Below the pieces are notes generated by a model. It worked only from the letters and a program-made list of their open reading frames with translations, had not been told where the DNA came from and did not search any database. 64,000 nucleotides of DNA from Eggerthellaceae bacterium (GTDB taxonomy: Bacteria > Actinomycetota > Coriobacteriia > Coriobacteriales > Eggerthellaceae): contig JAAVZC010000004.1 of NCBI GenBank assembly GCA_022791455.1, positions 40,575 to 104,574 on the forward strand. The letters are read 5' to 3'. Of this stretch, positions 42,947 through 52,674 are shown piece by piece. The position numbers and the translations under genes are program-made. Position 1 is the stretch's first letter, and every line of letters starts with the position of its first letter.

Positions 42947-44173
42947 TTACTCCTCGGTCGATATGAATTCCTCGAGGACGCTCACCTCGCGGTCGAGATC
43001 CTCAATCACATCTTCCATCGGATCGGCAGGGGCAGCGGCGGCATCGGGCAGGATGTCTTCAATCTGTTCATCGGCCGAAACATTGTCCGCCCCGTCGACA
43101 ACGCCGCCCATGCCGGGCACGAACGACAGGTCGGAATGAAGATCAAGCGCGAACCGGGTGATCAGGCGCACGGTGGCGTCCAAATCCGCCAAGCAGACCA
43201 CCTCGGTGGGCGTGTGCATGTAGCGCAGCGGAACGCTGATGAGGCCGGTAGGAATACCGCCGCGCGTCACCTGGATGGCGCGAGCATCGGTACCGGTGAC
43301 GGAAGGCTCCGCCTCCAACTGGTAGGGAATCCCCTCTGCCTCGGCGGCGGCCACCAAGCGCTCGAACACAACGGGATTGATGTTGGGGCCGCGGGCGATG
43401 ACCGGCCCCTCGCCGCAGGTGATCTTGCCGTACTTGGTCTTGTCGATGCCGGGATAGTCGGTGGCGTGGGTGACGTCGAAGGCAAGCGCCACGTCCGGAT
43501 TCACCGAGTGGGCGGCGGTCATAGCGCCGCGGGTGCCAATCTCTTCCTGGACGGTGGCAGCGGCAACGAAATCGCCTTCGGCACGGCCGGCCTTAGCCAG
43601 ATTCTCAAGCACACGCACCGCAACGTAGACGCCGCACTTGTCGTCGAAGGCGCGCGAGACGGCCATGCCCTTGCCGAAACGCTCGAAGCCTACGCCGTAG
43701 GTAATCTCGTCGCCGATGCGCACGCGGCGCTTTACTTCCTCGGCGGGAAGGCCCAGGTCGATGACGAGCTTATCCAGGGGTGTGACGCTCTTGCGCTCGT
43801 CCGGCTCGATGAGATGGATGGGCTTGCGGCCCACGATGCCCCGCAGCACGCCGTCTTTCGCGTGGACGTCCATGCGCATGCCCGGCAGCACCGCGGCATC
43901 GACGCCGCCCACCATGGCCACCGAGAGGAACCCGTCATCGCTAATGTAGGTCACCATAAGGCCCACTTCGTCCATGTGCGCCGCCAGCATGAGGGACGGG
44001 CCATCGCCTTTGCCCTCAAGACGCGCCATCACGGTGCCCATGGTGTCGGTGACCACCTCGTCGGCGGTACCGGACAGGCGCTCCCGCACCAGGGCCGCCA
44101 CCGGCTCCTCGCACCCCGTGGGAGACGGCGTTTCCAGCAGGCGCTTCAAAAACTTGACGTTCTTTTTCTTCAT
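42947..44173 (-). CDS. M42 family metallopeptidase (glutamyl aminopeptidase/endoglucanase-like)
   Basis: 408 residues. Core of about 345 residues with metal ligands and catalytic residues in the expected order: LAAHMDEVG (His66), SRAFDDKCG (Asp), QEEIGTRGA (catalytic Glu and Glu ligand), AFDVTHATD (Asp) and MHTPTEVVCLADL (His). M42 enzymes are large tetrahedral cytosolic aminopeptidases. A further ~60 acidic residues (from about 350) with little similarity to the family form a C-terminal tail. The ATG follows AAAGGAG. Encoded between two small unknown genes in the same direction. Confidence 0.9.
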   Translation of the reverse strand: MKKKNVKFLKRLLETPSPTGCEEPVAALVRERLSGTADEVVTDTMGTVMARLEGKGDGPSLMLAAHMDEVGLMVTYISDDGFLSVAMVGGVDAAVLPGMRMDVHAKDGVLRGIVGRKPIHLIEPDERKSVTPLDKLVIDLGLPAEEVKRRVRIGDEITYGVGFERFGKGMAVSRAFDDKCGVYVAVRVLENLAKAGRAEGDFVAAATVQEEIGTRGAMTAAHSVNPDVALAFDVTHATDYPGIDKTKYGKITCGEGPVIARGPNINPVVFERLVAAAEAEGIPYQLEAEPSVTGTDARAIQVTRGGIPTGLISVPLRYMHTPTEVVCLADLDATVRLITRFALDLHSDLSFVPGMGGVVDGADNVSADEQIEDILPDAAAAPADPMEDVIEDLDREVSVLEEFISTEE

Positions 44174-44191
44174 GGAAAGCTCCTTTGTTTC

Positions 44192-44473
44192 TTACCAGTA
44201 GCCCTTGGTCATCTTGCGTTTCGGCTGCGGTTTGGGATCGCGGAAATCAAGTTCCATCTGGCCGTCCGCCACCTTCGATTTGGCGCTCTTGCGCTCTACT
44301 TTGGTGATGGACCAGCTGACCGCGTCCTTCCCGAACAGCTCAAGCAGCTTCAAGCGGGCATCGTGGAGGTTTGCCTTGGTGCCCATGCGGGCATCGCTCT
44401 CGAACTCGAACACCCCCAGTCCGCTCACGTCGGCGCCATCGGGGGAACGGTAATTTGCCACGTAGGTTTGCAT
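44192..44473 (-). CDS. Conserved-looking small protein, unknown
   Basis: 93 residues, mixed alpha/beta at the N-terminus (TYVANYRSPDGADVSGLGVFEF) and Lys/Arg-rich at the C-terminus (PKPQPKRKMTKGYW). No Cys, no membrane helix. Located 18 bases before the M42 peptidase gene and in the same direction, so probably co-transcribed. No family recognised. Confidence 0.6.
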   Translation of the reverse strand: MQTYVANYRSPDGADVSGLGVFEFESDARMGTKANLHDARLKLLELFGKDAVSWSITKVERKSAKSKVADGQMELDFRDPKPQPKRKMTKGYW

Positions 44474-44535
44474 CGATTCGGGCCAGCCTCTTCTCTCTTT
44501 CTGGTTTAGGCCATCATAGCATCAAGCCCCGGCGG

Positions 44536-45141
44536 CTAATCCCAAAAGTCGCTGACTCCCTTGCCCTTCTCGGCTGCCTCCCGGCCGAGCGCTTCCAAGG
44601 CAGCGGCATGGGCGGTGTCGTCGCCATAGCGGCGCGCCTGAGCGTACCCTTCCGCCACCAAGATGCCGTTGAGCATCTTGGTGCGAATCTCCTGCGCGTC
44701 GTTTGGGTTATCCGGCTTCTCCAGCCACACATAGCGCAGCAGGCGGTCGTACTGGTCCCGGTCGTTCACGTCCCCTTCCAGCCACACCGTATCCCCAGCG
44801 TTCACCAAGCTCTTCGTGAAATCGGAGGCCTCTACCCCCTCTTCGGTGTTTCGCTCTTCTTCAGGCGCCACCGACTCCGGGCAGTTGATGCCGATAAGCC
44901 GCACGCGCTCGTCGGCGCCATTGACGGAAAGCACCAGGGTATCGCCGTCAACGACGCGCACCACTTTCGCTGGCTGTAATTCATCGGAAGAAACAGCGGG
45001 CGAGAAGAGGTTCCCGAGCGGTATCCAACCCAGGGCGATGGCCAATATCAGCAACGCCACAATCGTGATGCCCGGCCGCTGCAGAATGAGCTGCTCCCAT
45101 TTCGATCTCACACGGGAGTCGCTACTGGAATTCTGAGCCAT
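44536..45141 (-). CDS. Membrane-anchored thermonuclease (SNase-like)
   Basis: 201 residues from the ATG at 45141, which has AAAGGGG five bases ahead; upstream ATGs lack this. One N-terminal membrane helix (about 24-42) is followed by the staphylococcal nuclease OB-fold: VVDGDTLVL (Asp65), RLIGINCPES (Arg81, Glu89) and YDRLLRYVWL (Arg). The calcium-ligand position that is Asp40 in S. aureus nuclease is Asn here. It probably degrades DNA/RNA outside the membrane for nutrition or defence against extracellular traps. Divergent from pyrE. Confidence 0.85.
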   Translation of the reverse strand: MAQNSSSDSRVRSKWEQLILQRPGITIVALLILAIALGWIPLGNLFSPAVSSDELQPAKVVRVVDGDTLVLSVNGADERVRLIGINCPESVAPEEERNTEEGVEASDFTKSLVNAGDTVWLEGDVNDRDQYDRLLRYVWLEKPDNPNDAQEIRTKMLNGILVAEGYAQARRYGDDTAHAAALEALGREAAEKGKGVSDFWD

Positions 45142-45265
45142 GAGATCCCCTTTCGCCATAAATGGCACGACGCATTCTCGCCTAATGGTAGCCCAATCCC
45201 GCACCCGGCCCTCCCCCGCAGCGCTATCATGGAACCCAACGGATACCAAACCAAAAGGAGCACCC

Positions 45266-45952
45266 ATGGAACTTCCCCTCTACAAGCGCGAGTTCATCGA
45301 GTTCATGGTGAAGAGCGATGTGCTGAAATTCGGCGACTTTACCCTGAAAAGCGGCCGCAAGTCCCCCTTCTTCATGAACGCCGGCGCCTACGTGACCGGC
45401 GAGCAGCTGCACCAGCTGGGGCTCTACTACGCCCAGGCCATCAACGACAACTTCGGCCTGGACTTCGACGTGGTGTTCGGGCCCGCCTACAAGGGCATCC
45501 CACTCGCAGTGGTCACCGCCATCGGGCTGCAGGAGCTTTACGGCAAGGAAGTGAAGTACTGCTGCAACCGCAAGGAGGCCAAAGACCACGGAGCCGACGC
45601 CGGCAACCTGCTGGGGGCCACCCTCGTAGACGGCGATAAGGTGGTAATGGTGGAAGATGTCACCACTTCCGGCAAATCCATCGACGAAACCTACCCCATC
45701 CTGAAAGCGGCCGCCGATGTGGAGGTGAAGGGACTCATCGTCTCCCTCAACCGCATGGAAGTGGGCAAAGGCGGCGTGGTGACCGCCCAGCAGGAGATCA
45801 CCGAGCGCTATGGCTTCCCGGTTGCCTCCATCGTATCCATGGCAGAAGTGAAGGAGCACCTCTACAACCGCGAAGTAGCGGGCCGCGTGGTCATCACCGA
45901 CGAGCTGGCAGCCGCCATCGACGAATACTACGCGCAGTGGGGCGTTAAATAG
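45266..45952 (+). CDS. pyrE: Orotate phosphoribosyltransferase
   Basis: 228 residues from the ATG at 45266 behind AAAAGGAG. The FTLKSGRKSPFFMNAG, FGPAYKGIPLAV and PRPP-binding VVMVEDVTTSGKSI motifs define PyrE. It attaches orotate to PRPP to give OMP in pyrimidine synthesis. It stands alone, with no other pyr genes nearby; its leader is only about 120 bases shared with the divergent nuclease gene, and no PyrR-type attenuator was recognised. Confidence 0.96.
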   Translation: MELPLYKREFIEFMVKSDVLKFGDFTLKSGRKSPFFMNAGAYVTGEQLHQLGLYYAQAINDNFGLDFDVVFGPAYKGIPLAVVTAIGLQELYGKEVKYCCNRKEAKDHGADAGNLLGATLVDGDKVVMVEDVTTSGKSIDETYPILKAAADVEVKGLIVSLNRMEVGKGGVVTAQQEITERYGFPVASIVSMAEVKEHLYNREVAGRVVITDELAAAIDEYYAQWGVK

Positions 45953-45968
45953 GCTTTTCTTGTTGTCC

Positions 45969-46195
45969 GTGCTTGCTCGGGAGGGGCGTTTTCCGGCCAC
46001 GCTGGGCTTGTCTCCGCGTCGAACTTCGACCGTTGTCATCCTGAGCGCAGCGCGAAGCGCGGAGTCGAAGGATCTCCTCGGCCGGGTGAGATCCTTCGAC
46101 TTCGGCCTTCGGCCTCCGCTCAGGATGACAAACAGGTGAGGGGTTCTCATGAAGGCGCCCAGAGTGTCCGGAAAACGCCCCTCCCGAGCAAGCAC
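45969..46195. repeat. R5 nested hairpin between convergent pyrE and addA
   Basis: 39-bp arms (GTGCTTGCTCGGGAGGGGCG at 45969; partner 46157-46195) match at 37 of 39 positions. They enclose a complete R1 copy (46033-46131), so the 227 bp form a hairpin within a hairpin. The right arm overlaps the addA stop codon by one base. It is probably a bidirectional terminator. Confidence 0.8.
46033..46131. repeat. R1 palindromic repeat, full copy nested in R5
   Basis: 99 bp with perfect TTGTCATCCTGAGCG / CGCTCAGGATGACAA ends. It sits centrally in the loop of the R5 hairpin. Confidence 0.9.
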
Positions 46196-49100
46196 TACCC
46201 TTTAGCACCAAACTTATAGCGCACTACTTGAGGCTGGCCCGGGTTTTCCGGGTCAGTTTGTTCGAGGCGCACAAACGCGAGCTCTACCTCGGCGAATCCG
46301 CGCTGCAGGACGGCGTAGGCGTAGCAGGCCGCTTGGAGCCAGTGCTTGGCGTATAGGGCCTGTGGGTTCTCCTGCGGGGAGCCACCGGTCTTGTAGTCAA
46401 CGATGAAGGCCCGGGCTTCGGGGCCTTCGGGAATGAGGGCCTCGGCGCAAAAGAGGTCGATCTCTCCTTGTAGCGTAACGTCGGCGACGGTCGTTTGGAA
46501 TGGCAGTTCCGGCTGGCAATAGCCGTAAGTATGGGCCTCGCGGCGCACCTCGCCGTTCAGCCACGTCTCGAGGGCTCGGCTCAGACGGGCGCCGTCGGCA
46601 ACGCCGTAAGCCTTCGCCACTGCAGCCAGTCGCTGCCGGGCCATCGCCTCCCCTGCCAGCGCATCCAGCTGGCACAGGCGGTGGAGCGCACCGCCGAAGT
46701 CGGTGGCCTTATCTCGGTCCGACGGCGTCTTGTCCGCGTCCGCGCCCGCGCCGGCACCTTCGCCGAAATCCACCTCGTCGAGCGGCACAGGCTCGTCTGT
46801 ATCGCCTTCAGCCGCATAGTCCAGCAATGTTTCGCCAGTCACCTCCGCAATGCCGCAGTCCGAACCGGAAACTTCCTCCAGGACAGATTCCAGCACCGCC
46901 GTAACCTTCTCTAATCCTTCTCCGCCATTTTCCGAAAGGGAGGAGTACGAGACGAGTCCCGATGGCGGCAACGGCGCCGGCACCGCCTCGGGAACAGCGA
47001 TGGGCGCAAGCTCCGGATAGCAGCGCTCTGCAGCAATGGTCGCCGCCCCCTCTGTCTCCAAATCCTGGGCGAATTCCTCGGGGTGGTTCATCACATAATC
47101 GGCGTCCTCGAAGAAATACTCCAAAGGCTCGCTTCCGCCGTAGTCCAGCGCGCCGTTCTCCTCGACGACGGCCGCCCCCATGAGCGCCTCCACCACATCG
47201 AGCGCCACGCCCTTGGGCGAAATACCGTCCTTCGTCCGCGGCAGACACAGCGACACGAGCATCGCCTCGCTCGCCCGCGTGGCGGCCACGTAGAAGAGCC
47301 GCCTCTTTTCCAACAGCCCTTCTTGCTCGTTGTTCTCCATAATGGCGGCGCGGAATGCGGCGGGAGTGTCAACCGTAGCTGCCGCAGCCAAGAGAGACTG
47401 CGCCTCTTTGACGAAGCCGTTCAGCTTCTTTTGGCAATCGGCGTCGGACAAGGGGGCAAGGATGCTCGCCAGCGCGCCGCCGTCAGCGGAGGCCATGCGC
47501 AGCACGCCGGACTCCGCCCGAAGCTCGTAGCAATCCGCCACCGCTACGAAGGGAAACTCCAGGCCCTTGGAGCCGTGCACCGTCATGATGCGCACGGCGT
47601 CACCCTCTTCGCCCCGCAGCGACCCAAGCTTTTCTTTGCCGAAGCTTAGAGCGCTGTAGCGCTCCGCCACGGTGGAGATGCCCGACCCCGGCTGCTGTTC
47701 CAACTCCGCCACCAGGCGGACGGCCTTCAGGAAGTTCGCGGCTTGAGCCTGTCCTTCGGGCCCGCGCGCCTCCAGCTGATCCAGGTAGCCGCCGTCCACT
47801 GCCATCTGCCGCAGCGCTGCCGCCGGGCCGCGATCTGCCGCCGTCGTTTCAGCCCGCTGCCACACATCAAGCGCCCGTTCGGCTGCGGCGCTCAAGGGCG
47901 GCAGGTGCGCCGCCGCCGGCAGCTCAGCTTCCGTCTCGGCGCCCGCGCCCCCGGAGGCGAACCGCTTTCCCAAAGAACAGCGCTGCACGATGGACCCTTC
48001 GCCCTCCGGCCGCACCTCGGTGGAAAGCGCCAGCAGATCGTCGGCGGACAGATCAAACAGGCCGCTTTGCAGCACCTCGAACAAATCCTGTGTATCCAAC
48101 GGGTTCGCTAGAGCTCGCAAGGCGCAGCCCACCAACCTCGATTCCCGACTGGAGAAGAAGCCAGAGCCCCCTTCCATGCGGCAGTTGAAGCCCGCTTGCC
48201 GCAGCGCCGCCGCATAGATGTGCGCATTGGTAGTGCTTCCCAGCAAAAGTACCATCTCTTGGGGGCCGTGGCCCGCTGCGCGCAACCGCGAGAACCAATC
48301 GGCAATGCGAAGCGCCTCCCGCTGCTTGGCGAAGGCCATGGGGGCGCATTTGCCTCCCCTGGCCGTTCCACGTACCACCACCGAAAGGGCAATGCGGGGG
48401 AACGTGCCCCGGTAACCGCCGGTCTTGCGCACCACCCGCTCTTCATCCCGCTGCGCCTGCAAGTCGAGGAAATCCTCGGCGAAGAACCCCGGGGCGCCAC
48501 ATACGCGGCGAACGAAGGCCAGCACATCGCCGTGGCTGCGGAAATTGGCATCCAGCTGCAGCGTGCGTGCTGCCAGCTCATCGGCCATCTGCCGCTTGTG
48601 GCGCAGGTACACGTTCACGTCCGCCCCCTGGAACCGGTAGATGGACTGCTGGGAATCCCCCACCGTGCACAGGTTCGCAAGCCCCGGCGCGCAGAGCTGG
48701 CTGATCAGGTCTATCTGCAGCTGGTTCGTGTCCTGGAACTCGTCCACCATCACCAGCTGGAACTTTTCTCGCAGTGATTCGGCAATAGAAGGATGTTCCA
48801 CCAGGGCCCGGTAGGTGAGCCGCAGGATGTCGGTGGTGTCGATGGCACCCGCCTGCTGCTTGAACTGGGCGAAGACGTCGTCCACTTCAGCCACCAGGGC
48901 AATCAGATCCCGCGACGCGCCATAGCTCCACGCGAGCGCCGCCTCCATCGCGGCGGCAGCGCGCACCTTCAGCAGCGCATCCGCCGCCTCCTTCGACGCC
49001 TTCGTGCGCCGGTCCGGCAGCGCAAGGCCCGTCAGCAGCAGGGTAAGCTCCTCGGCGCTTCCCCGCTCCCCCTTTTCCAGGAACGCCTCCAGCTGGCGAG

Positions 49101-49785
49101 CCGCCTCATCGGCGCAGGCCATCTGCTTTTCGGAAGCGGGAGCCTGCTGGAACTCATACACAACGTCAAGCACCTCGCGCGCGAGCGCCGAGGCCGGCCG
49201 CGGTTGGGGACCGAAGCTGATTGCCGCCAAGCCACCGGTGAGGGAAGCTGCCCGATCCATGAGGTCGAAGGTGAGCCCCCGCACATCCCCGTCGCCGCCG
49301 GAAGCGCCGAAAAGCTCTTCCAACCGGCCGTAAGGGGAATCACCAGCAATGCGGCTGCGGCGCACCACCTCGTCGAAGGCGGCCTCCCGCAACTCGACCG
49401 CCTCCACTTCCGACAGCTGCCTCATCTCCGGCGAGAACCCCAGCTCCAGGCAGTGCTCCCGCAAAATGCGCAGCGCCATGCCGTGGATGGTGGAGATCCA
49501 GGCGTCGTCTGCCTGCAGCGCCTCTTCCATCATGCCGTTTTGGCGCAGCACCGCCCGCACGCGGCTCTTGATCTCGCCGGCAGCCTTGCGAGTGAAGGTG
49601 ATGGCCAGAATACGGTCGACCCCCTGGGCGGCCGGGCCGCTTTCCGGCGAGAGGGCGTAGGCTATGCGCTGCTGTAGCGTGAACGTCTTGCCCGATCCGG
49701 CCCCCGCGCACAGCAGAAGCGGCCGGTCCAGTGTCTCGATGGCAAGCCGTTGGGGCCCGGTGGCCCCCAAGGTGTCCAAATTCAT
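46195..49785 (-). CDS. addA: AddA-like ATP-dependent helicase-nuclease
   Basis: 1196 residues. UvrD-type helicase: Q-motif ATGPQRLAIE, Walker A CAGAGSGKTFTL (27-38), Walker B MVDEFQDTNQ, GDSQQSIYRFQGADV, VHGSKGLEFPFV and YVAATRASEAM. The C-terminal RecB-like nuclease domain (about 1030-1190) has the IVDYKTGG motif with the active-site Asp and Lys. With AddB it processes double-strand ends for RecA loading. It starts right after the addB stop. The region from about 930 to 1030 is acidic and variable, a likely linker. Confidence 0.9.
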   Translation of the reverse strand: MNLDTLGATGPQRLAIETLDRPLLLCAGAGSGKTFTLQQRIAYALSPESGPAAQGVDRILAITFTRKAAGEIKSRVRAVLRQNGMMEEALQADDAWISTIHGMALRILREHCLELGFSPEMRQLSEVEAVELREAAFDEVVRRSRIAGDSPYGRLEELFGASGGDGDVRGLTFDLMDRAASLTGGLAAISFGPQPRPASALAREVLDVVYEFQQAPASEKQMACADEAARQLEAFLEKGERGSAEELTLLLTGLALPDRRTKASKEAADALLKVRAAAAMEAALAWSYGASRDLIALVAEVDDVFAQFKQQAGAIDTTDILRLTYRALVEHPSIAESLREKFQLVMVDEFQDTNQLQIDLISQLCAPGLANLCTVGDSQQSIYRFQGADVNVYLRHKRQMADELAARTLQLDANFRSHGDVLAFVRRVCGAPGFFAEDFLDLQAQRDEERVVRKTGGYRGTFPRIALSVVVRGTARGGKCAPMAFAKQREALRIADWFSRLRAAGHGPQEMVLLLGSTTNAHIYAAALRQAGFNCRMEGGSGFFSSRESRLVGCALRALANPLDTQDLFEVLQSGLFDLSADDLLALSTEVRPEGEGSIVQRCSLGKRFASGGAGAETEAELPAAAHLPPLSAAAERALDVWQRAETTAADRGPAAALRQMAVDGGYLDQLEARGPEGQAQAANFLKAVRLVAELEQQPGSGISTVAERYSALSFGKEKLGSLRGEEGDAVRIMTVHGSKGLEFPFVAVADCYELRAESGVLRMASADGGALASILAPLSDADCQKKLNGFVKEAQSLLAAAATVDTPAAFRAAIMENNEQEGLLEKRRLFYVAATRASEAMLVSLCLPRTKDGISPKGVALDVVEALMGAAVVEENGALDYGGSEPLEYFFEDADYVMNHPEEFAQDLETEGAATIAAERCYPELAPIAVPEAVPAPLPPSGLVSYSSLSENGGEGLEKVTAVLESVLEEVSGSDCGIAEVTGETLLDYAAEGDTDEPVPLDEVDFGEGAGAGADADKTPSDRDKATDFGGALHRLCQLDALAGEAMARQRLAAVAKAYGVADGARLSRALETWLNGEVRREAHTYGYCQPELPFQTTVADVTLQGEIDLFCAEALIPEGPEARAFIVDYKTGGSPQENPQALYAKHWLQAACYAYAVLQRGFAEVELAFVRLEQTDPENPGQPQVVRYKFGAKG

Positions 49786-52656
49786 CTAGCCGATCCTCCG
49801 CTCGCAAAACGTTGCCAGGCAGTACTTGCAGGCGTCCCCGTCCAGCGGGTCGGGCGCCACCTGGCCGGCGAAGAGCAGCCTCAGCTTCTCCTCCACCTGC
49901 AATTCCGTCTCGTCCAGCAGATCGCGGAAAGTGGCGAACCCAGCCTCCTGCACGCAAGAGCGCTCCGGCTTGAGGCTGGGGATTGCCTCCGGCCCCAGCA
50001 CGTGGCCGTCAACCGCCCCCTTCACCTCACCAGTAAGAGGGTTCAGGTACAGCGCGCCCACCACGGTGAGTCCCAACAGTTCCTCTACCACCTTGCTGTA
50101 GATGAGCGCCTGCATCTTGCGGGGCAGGGCGAAAGGCGCGCGCTCTTCCGCCTCGGCGGCGCCCTTCCCCTTCCCGCCCTTCGCGGGAAGCAGCTGGTAG
50201 CCGTCGTTGAGGGAAGTCTTGTAGTCGATCACCACCGCGCGCCCTTGCTCGTCCACATCGATGCGGTCGATGCTGCCGCACAGAACATGGCCGGCATAGG
50301 GCACTGGCTCGTCGAAGCCGTAGTGCCATTCATGGAACGCGGGACGGAAACCGGGGAGCAAGCCGGCCTGGTAGGCGAGCCCCTCCGATAGCTGCGGCAG
50401 CAGCCCGTCGCGGCGCCGTTCTTCCCAAGGGGTAGCCGCCACGTAGCGATGGCCCGCCTCGTGCTGCGGCTGACGCTCCACCACTGCCGCGAAAACTTCC
50501 GCCAGAAGCTGGCGGGCAGCGGGAAGGTTCTCGGGGCTCACCCGCGCCATGCCCTCTTCCGCCGCCACTTCGTAGAAGGTCTGCAGCACTTCGTGGACGA
50601 AGGTACCCCGCTCCATAACGCTGAACTCTTCCTCCAGAGTGCGAAGGTTCAACCGCCGCTGGACAAACCAGAGATAGGGGCAGGACAAGAAGCTCTCGAT
50701 AGCGGAAGGGGAAAGCCGCATCACCCAGCTGCCGTCCTCGCGGCGCATCTTGGGCAGCGCGATGAACTGCTGCCAGCCACAGCTCACCTGCCCGGTTTCG
50801 GGAGCGGGAACGCACAGGGCCGACTTCGGGAAACCCCCGCGCTCCATCAGCGCGAAGTCTGTTTCCGCCGTCGTTTTGACGAAGGGGGCGAGCACTTCGG
50901 GCACTTCCCAGTCGGGAATCACGCCGTCCGGCGAGGTGGGATCCTTGCGGTAACAGTCCATGATTTCCTGGAACAGGAAACTGGGATAGGCGGGCTCTGC
51001 CGCGGCGTCCATCAAGGAGCGCTCGACCCACAAAGCCTCCCGCGGTGCGCACAGAGCATCCCAAAGCTGACGCCGCAAATGCTGCGCCCCTTCCCGCTTC
51101 GAGGCAAGGCCCAGCTTGTCCAGAAGGGCGTCCAGCGAGTCCTCCCCACTGCCGGCGGGACGCTCGTCGCGATTCATCTTCGCCAGCACCATCTGGCGAC
51201 AGCTGCCGGGGGCAAGGCGGGAAGCCTGCTCCAACGTGGTGAAGAGAATAGGCGGCTCGGCATGGCCAACCCCGGTATCAACCGGCGCCGTTTCCCAATC
51301 CACCCGTACCTGCAAGCCACCGGCAAGGTCGACCGCTTCCGCCCACGAAACGCTCTCGCCCAGCTGATCCGTCAGCGTGGCGAAGGCGGAAAGCGCCGCC
51401 ACTTCCGCCTGCTTGCGGGCCGCCTCAAGGGGAAGCCGCTGCACGGCTGTCGCCAAACACTGGGCAGACGCAGCAATGCCATCTGTCTCAGCGGCCTGAC
51501 GGAACCCATCGCAGACAAGGCTGCGGCGGCACAACTCCTCCAGCGCATCGGCGGCCTTGGCCAGCCGATTGGCCCGCCACGCTCGTCCGAGCTGATAGGC
51601 CTCAGACGGCGACAACCCGGAAAGTGGACTCGCCGCCAAATCGCACCAAGCGCTTCGGTCTCCCTCCAGCGAACAGTTCCACAGGGCCATAAACCGCCCT
51701 GCCAACGTAGCGGCAAACGGCAGTCGCCCGCTCACACGCAAAGATCGCTCCAAAAGCGCCGGATGGCGGCGCAGTCGCTCGAACAGGGCAACTGGGTTGG
51801 TGTCCACCAATACCGTATCGTAGTCATAGATTTCCCACGCGCCTAGGTGAGGGGCAGGAAGGCTGGCGCACAGCTCCGCCAACAAATGGGGCTCAGCCAC
51901 CTTTCCGCTGGCGATGGCGACCTTCACCGCGCCAGTCGGCGCAAGCGCTTGGCCGTCACTACCCTGATACAAGGAACGCAGCAACTGGTTCAGTTCCTCG
52001 GAGCGAACGTCCTCTTCCGACGGGGCAGATTGCCCGTTCACAATAGCCACTGCACCAATAGAGCGCAAGAGCCACCGGCGAGCGAAAGACAGCGCCTCCT
52101 CGTCAACAGCCGCCAGCACAATACAAGGGCCCTTGCCGCCGTCAAGCGCGGCGCCCAGCTGCCGACAAGCCTCGCTCTCCTCCGCCAGGCCGCGCTGCTG
52201 CAAAAGATTGCGATAGCGGATCAGGCCCTCAAGGGCAGCCGACTCCAACCCCGCCAGCTTCTCCGAAGAAGCCGAAATCAGCCACGGCAGCGCCTCTCGC
52301 GCCGCCCGGGCCATCCAACGGGCGAAGGCGGCGGGGCTTCCGGGCACCCGTCCCTGAGAGGCCGCCTCGTAGCAAAGGGCCAGCCGCTCGGCAGAACTCA
52401 CAAGAACCCGTCCGTCGCCCCAAAGCTGCCAGCAATCCTCCAGCCAGCGCTCGAAGGTGGTGGCCTCCACGCCCAGCGCCCCGCCTGGCTCTTCAGCCAG
52501 CAGGGCCTTCAGCCGGTTGGCTTCATCCAAACCTGCAGCAATGACGACACAGCGGCAGCCGGCCGCCACCTGCTGAGCTACATATTCTTGAACCGCCCCG
52601 TAGACAGCCGGCCCATCGGAGCCGACAGCCGCCACCGGCAACTTCAGATCGATCAA
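49786..52656 (-). CDS. addB: AddB-like PD-(D/E)XK nuclease subunit
   Basis: 956 residues starting at a TTG. The N-terminal helicase-like half has no Walker A (the equivalent segment reads AAVGSDGPAVYGA), so it is probably not an active motor. The C-terminal nuclease has VIDYKTSLNDG (catalytic Asp/Lys) and a cysteine set fit for an iron-sulfur pin: LSCPYLWF (about 658) and DACKYCLATFCERR (about 941-954). This pattern is that of AddB/RexB-type subunits. Directly adjacent to addA with no gap, so the two are coupled. Confidence 0.85.
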   Translation of the reverse strand: MIDLKLPVAAVGSDGPAVYGAVQEYVAQQVAAGCRCVVIAAGLDEANRLKALLAEEPGGALGVEATTFERWLEDCWQLWGDGRVLVSSAERLALCYEAASQGRVPGSPAAFARWMARAAREALPWLISASSEKLAGLESAALEGLIRYRNLLQQRGLAEESEACRQLGAALDGGKGPCIVLAAVDEEALSFARRWLLRSIGAVAIVNGQSAPSEEDVRSEELNQLLRSLYQGSDGQALAPTGAVKVAIASGKVAEPHLLAELCASLPAPHLGAWEIYDYDTVLVDTNPVALFERLRRHPALLERSLRVSGRLPFAATLAGRFMALWNCSLEGDRSAWCDLAASPLSGLSPSEAYQLGRAWRANRLAKAADALEELCRRSLVCDGFRQAAETDGIAASAQCLATAVQRLPLEAARKQAEVAALSAFATLTDQLGESVSWAEAVDLAGGLQVRVDWETAPVDTGVGHAEPPILFTTLEQASRLAPGSCRQMVLAKMNRDERPAGSGEDSLDALLDKLGLASKREGAQHLRRQLWDALCAPREALWVERSLMDAAAEPAYPSFLFQEIMDCYRKDPTSPDGVIPDWEVPEVLAPFVKTTAETDFALMERGGFPKSALCVPAPETGQVSCGWQQFIALPKMRREDGSWVMRLSPSAIESFLSCPYLWFVQRRLNLRTLEEEFSVMERGTFVHEVLQTFYEVAAEEGMARVSPENLPAARQLLAEVFAAVVERQPQHEAGHRYVAATPWEERRRDGLLPQLSEGLAYQAGLLPGFRPAFHEWHYGFDEPVPYAGHVLCGSIDRIDVDEQGRAVVIDYKTSLNDGYQLLPAKGGKGKGAAEAEERAPFALPRKMQALIYSKVVEELLGLTVVGALYLNPLTGEVKGAVDGHVLGPEAIPSLKPERSCVQEAGFATFRDLLDETELQVEEKLRLLFAGQVAPDPLDGDACKYCLATFCERRIG

Positions 52657-52674
52657 AGAAACCCGCCCTCTCGC

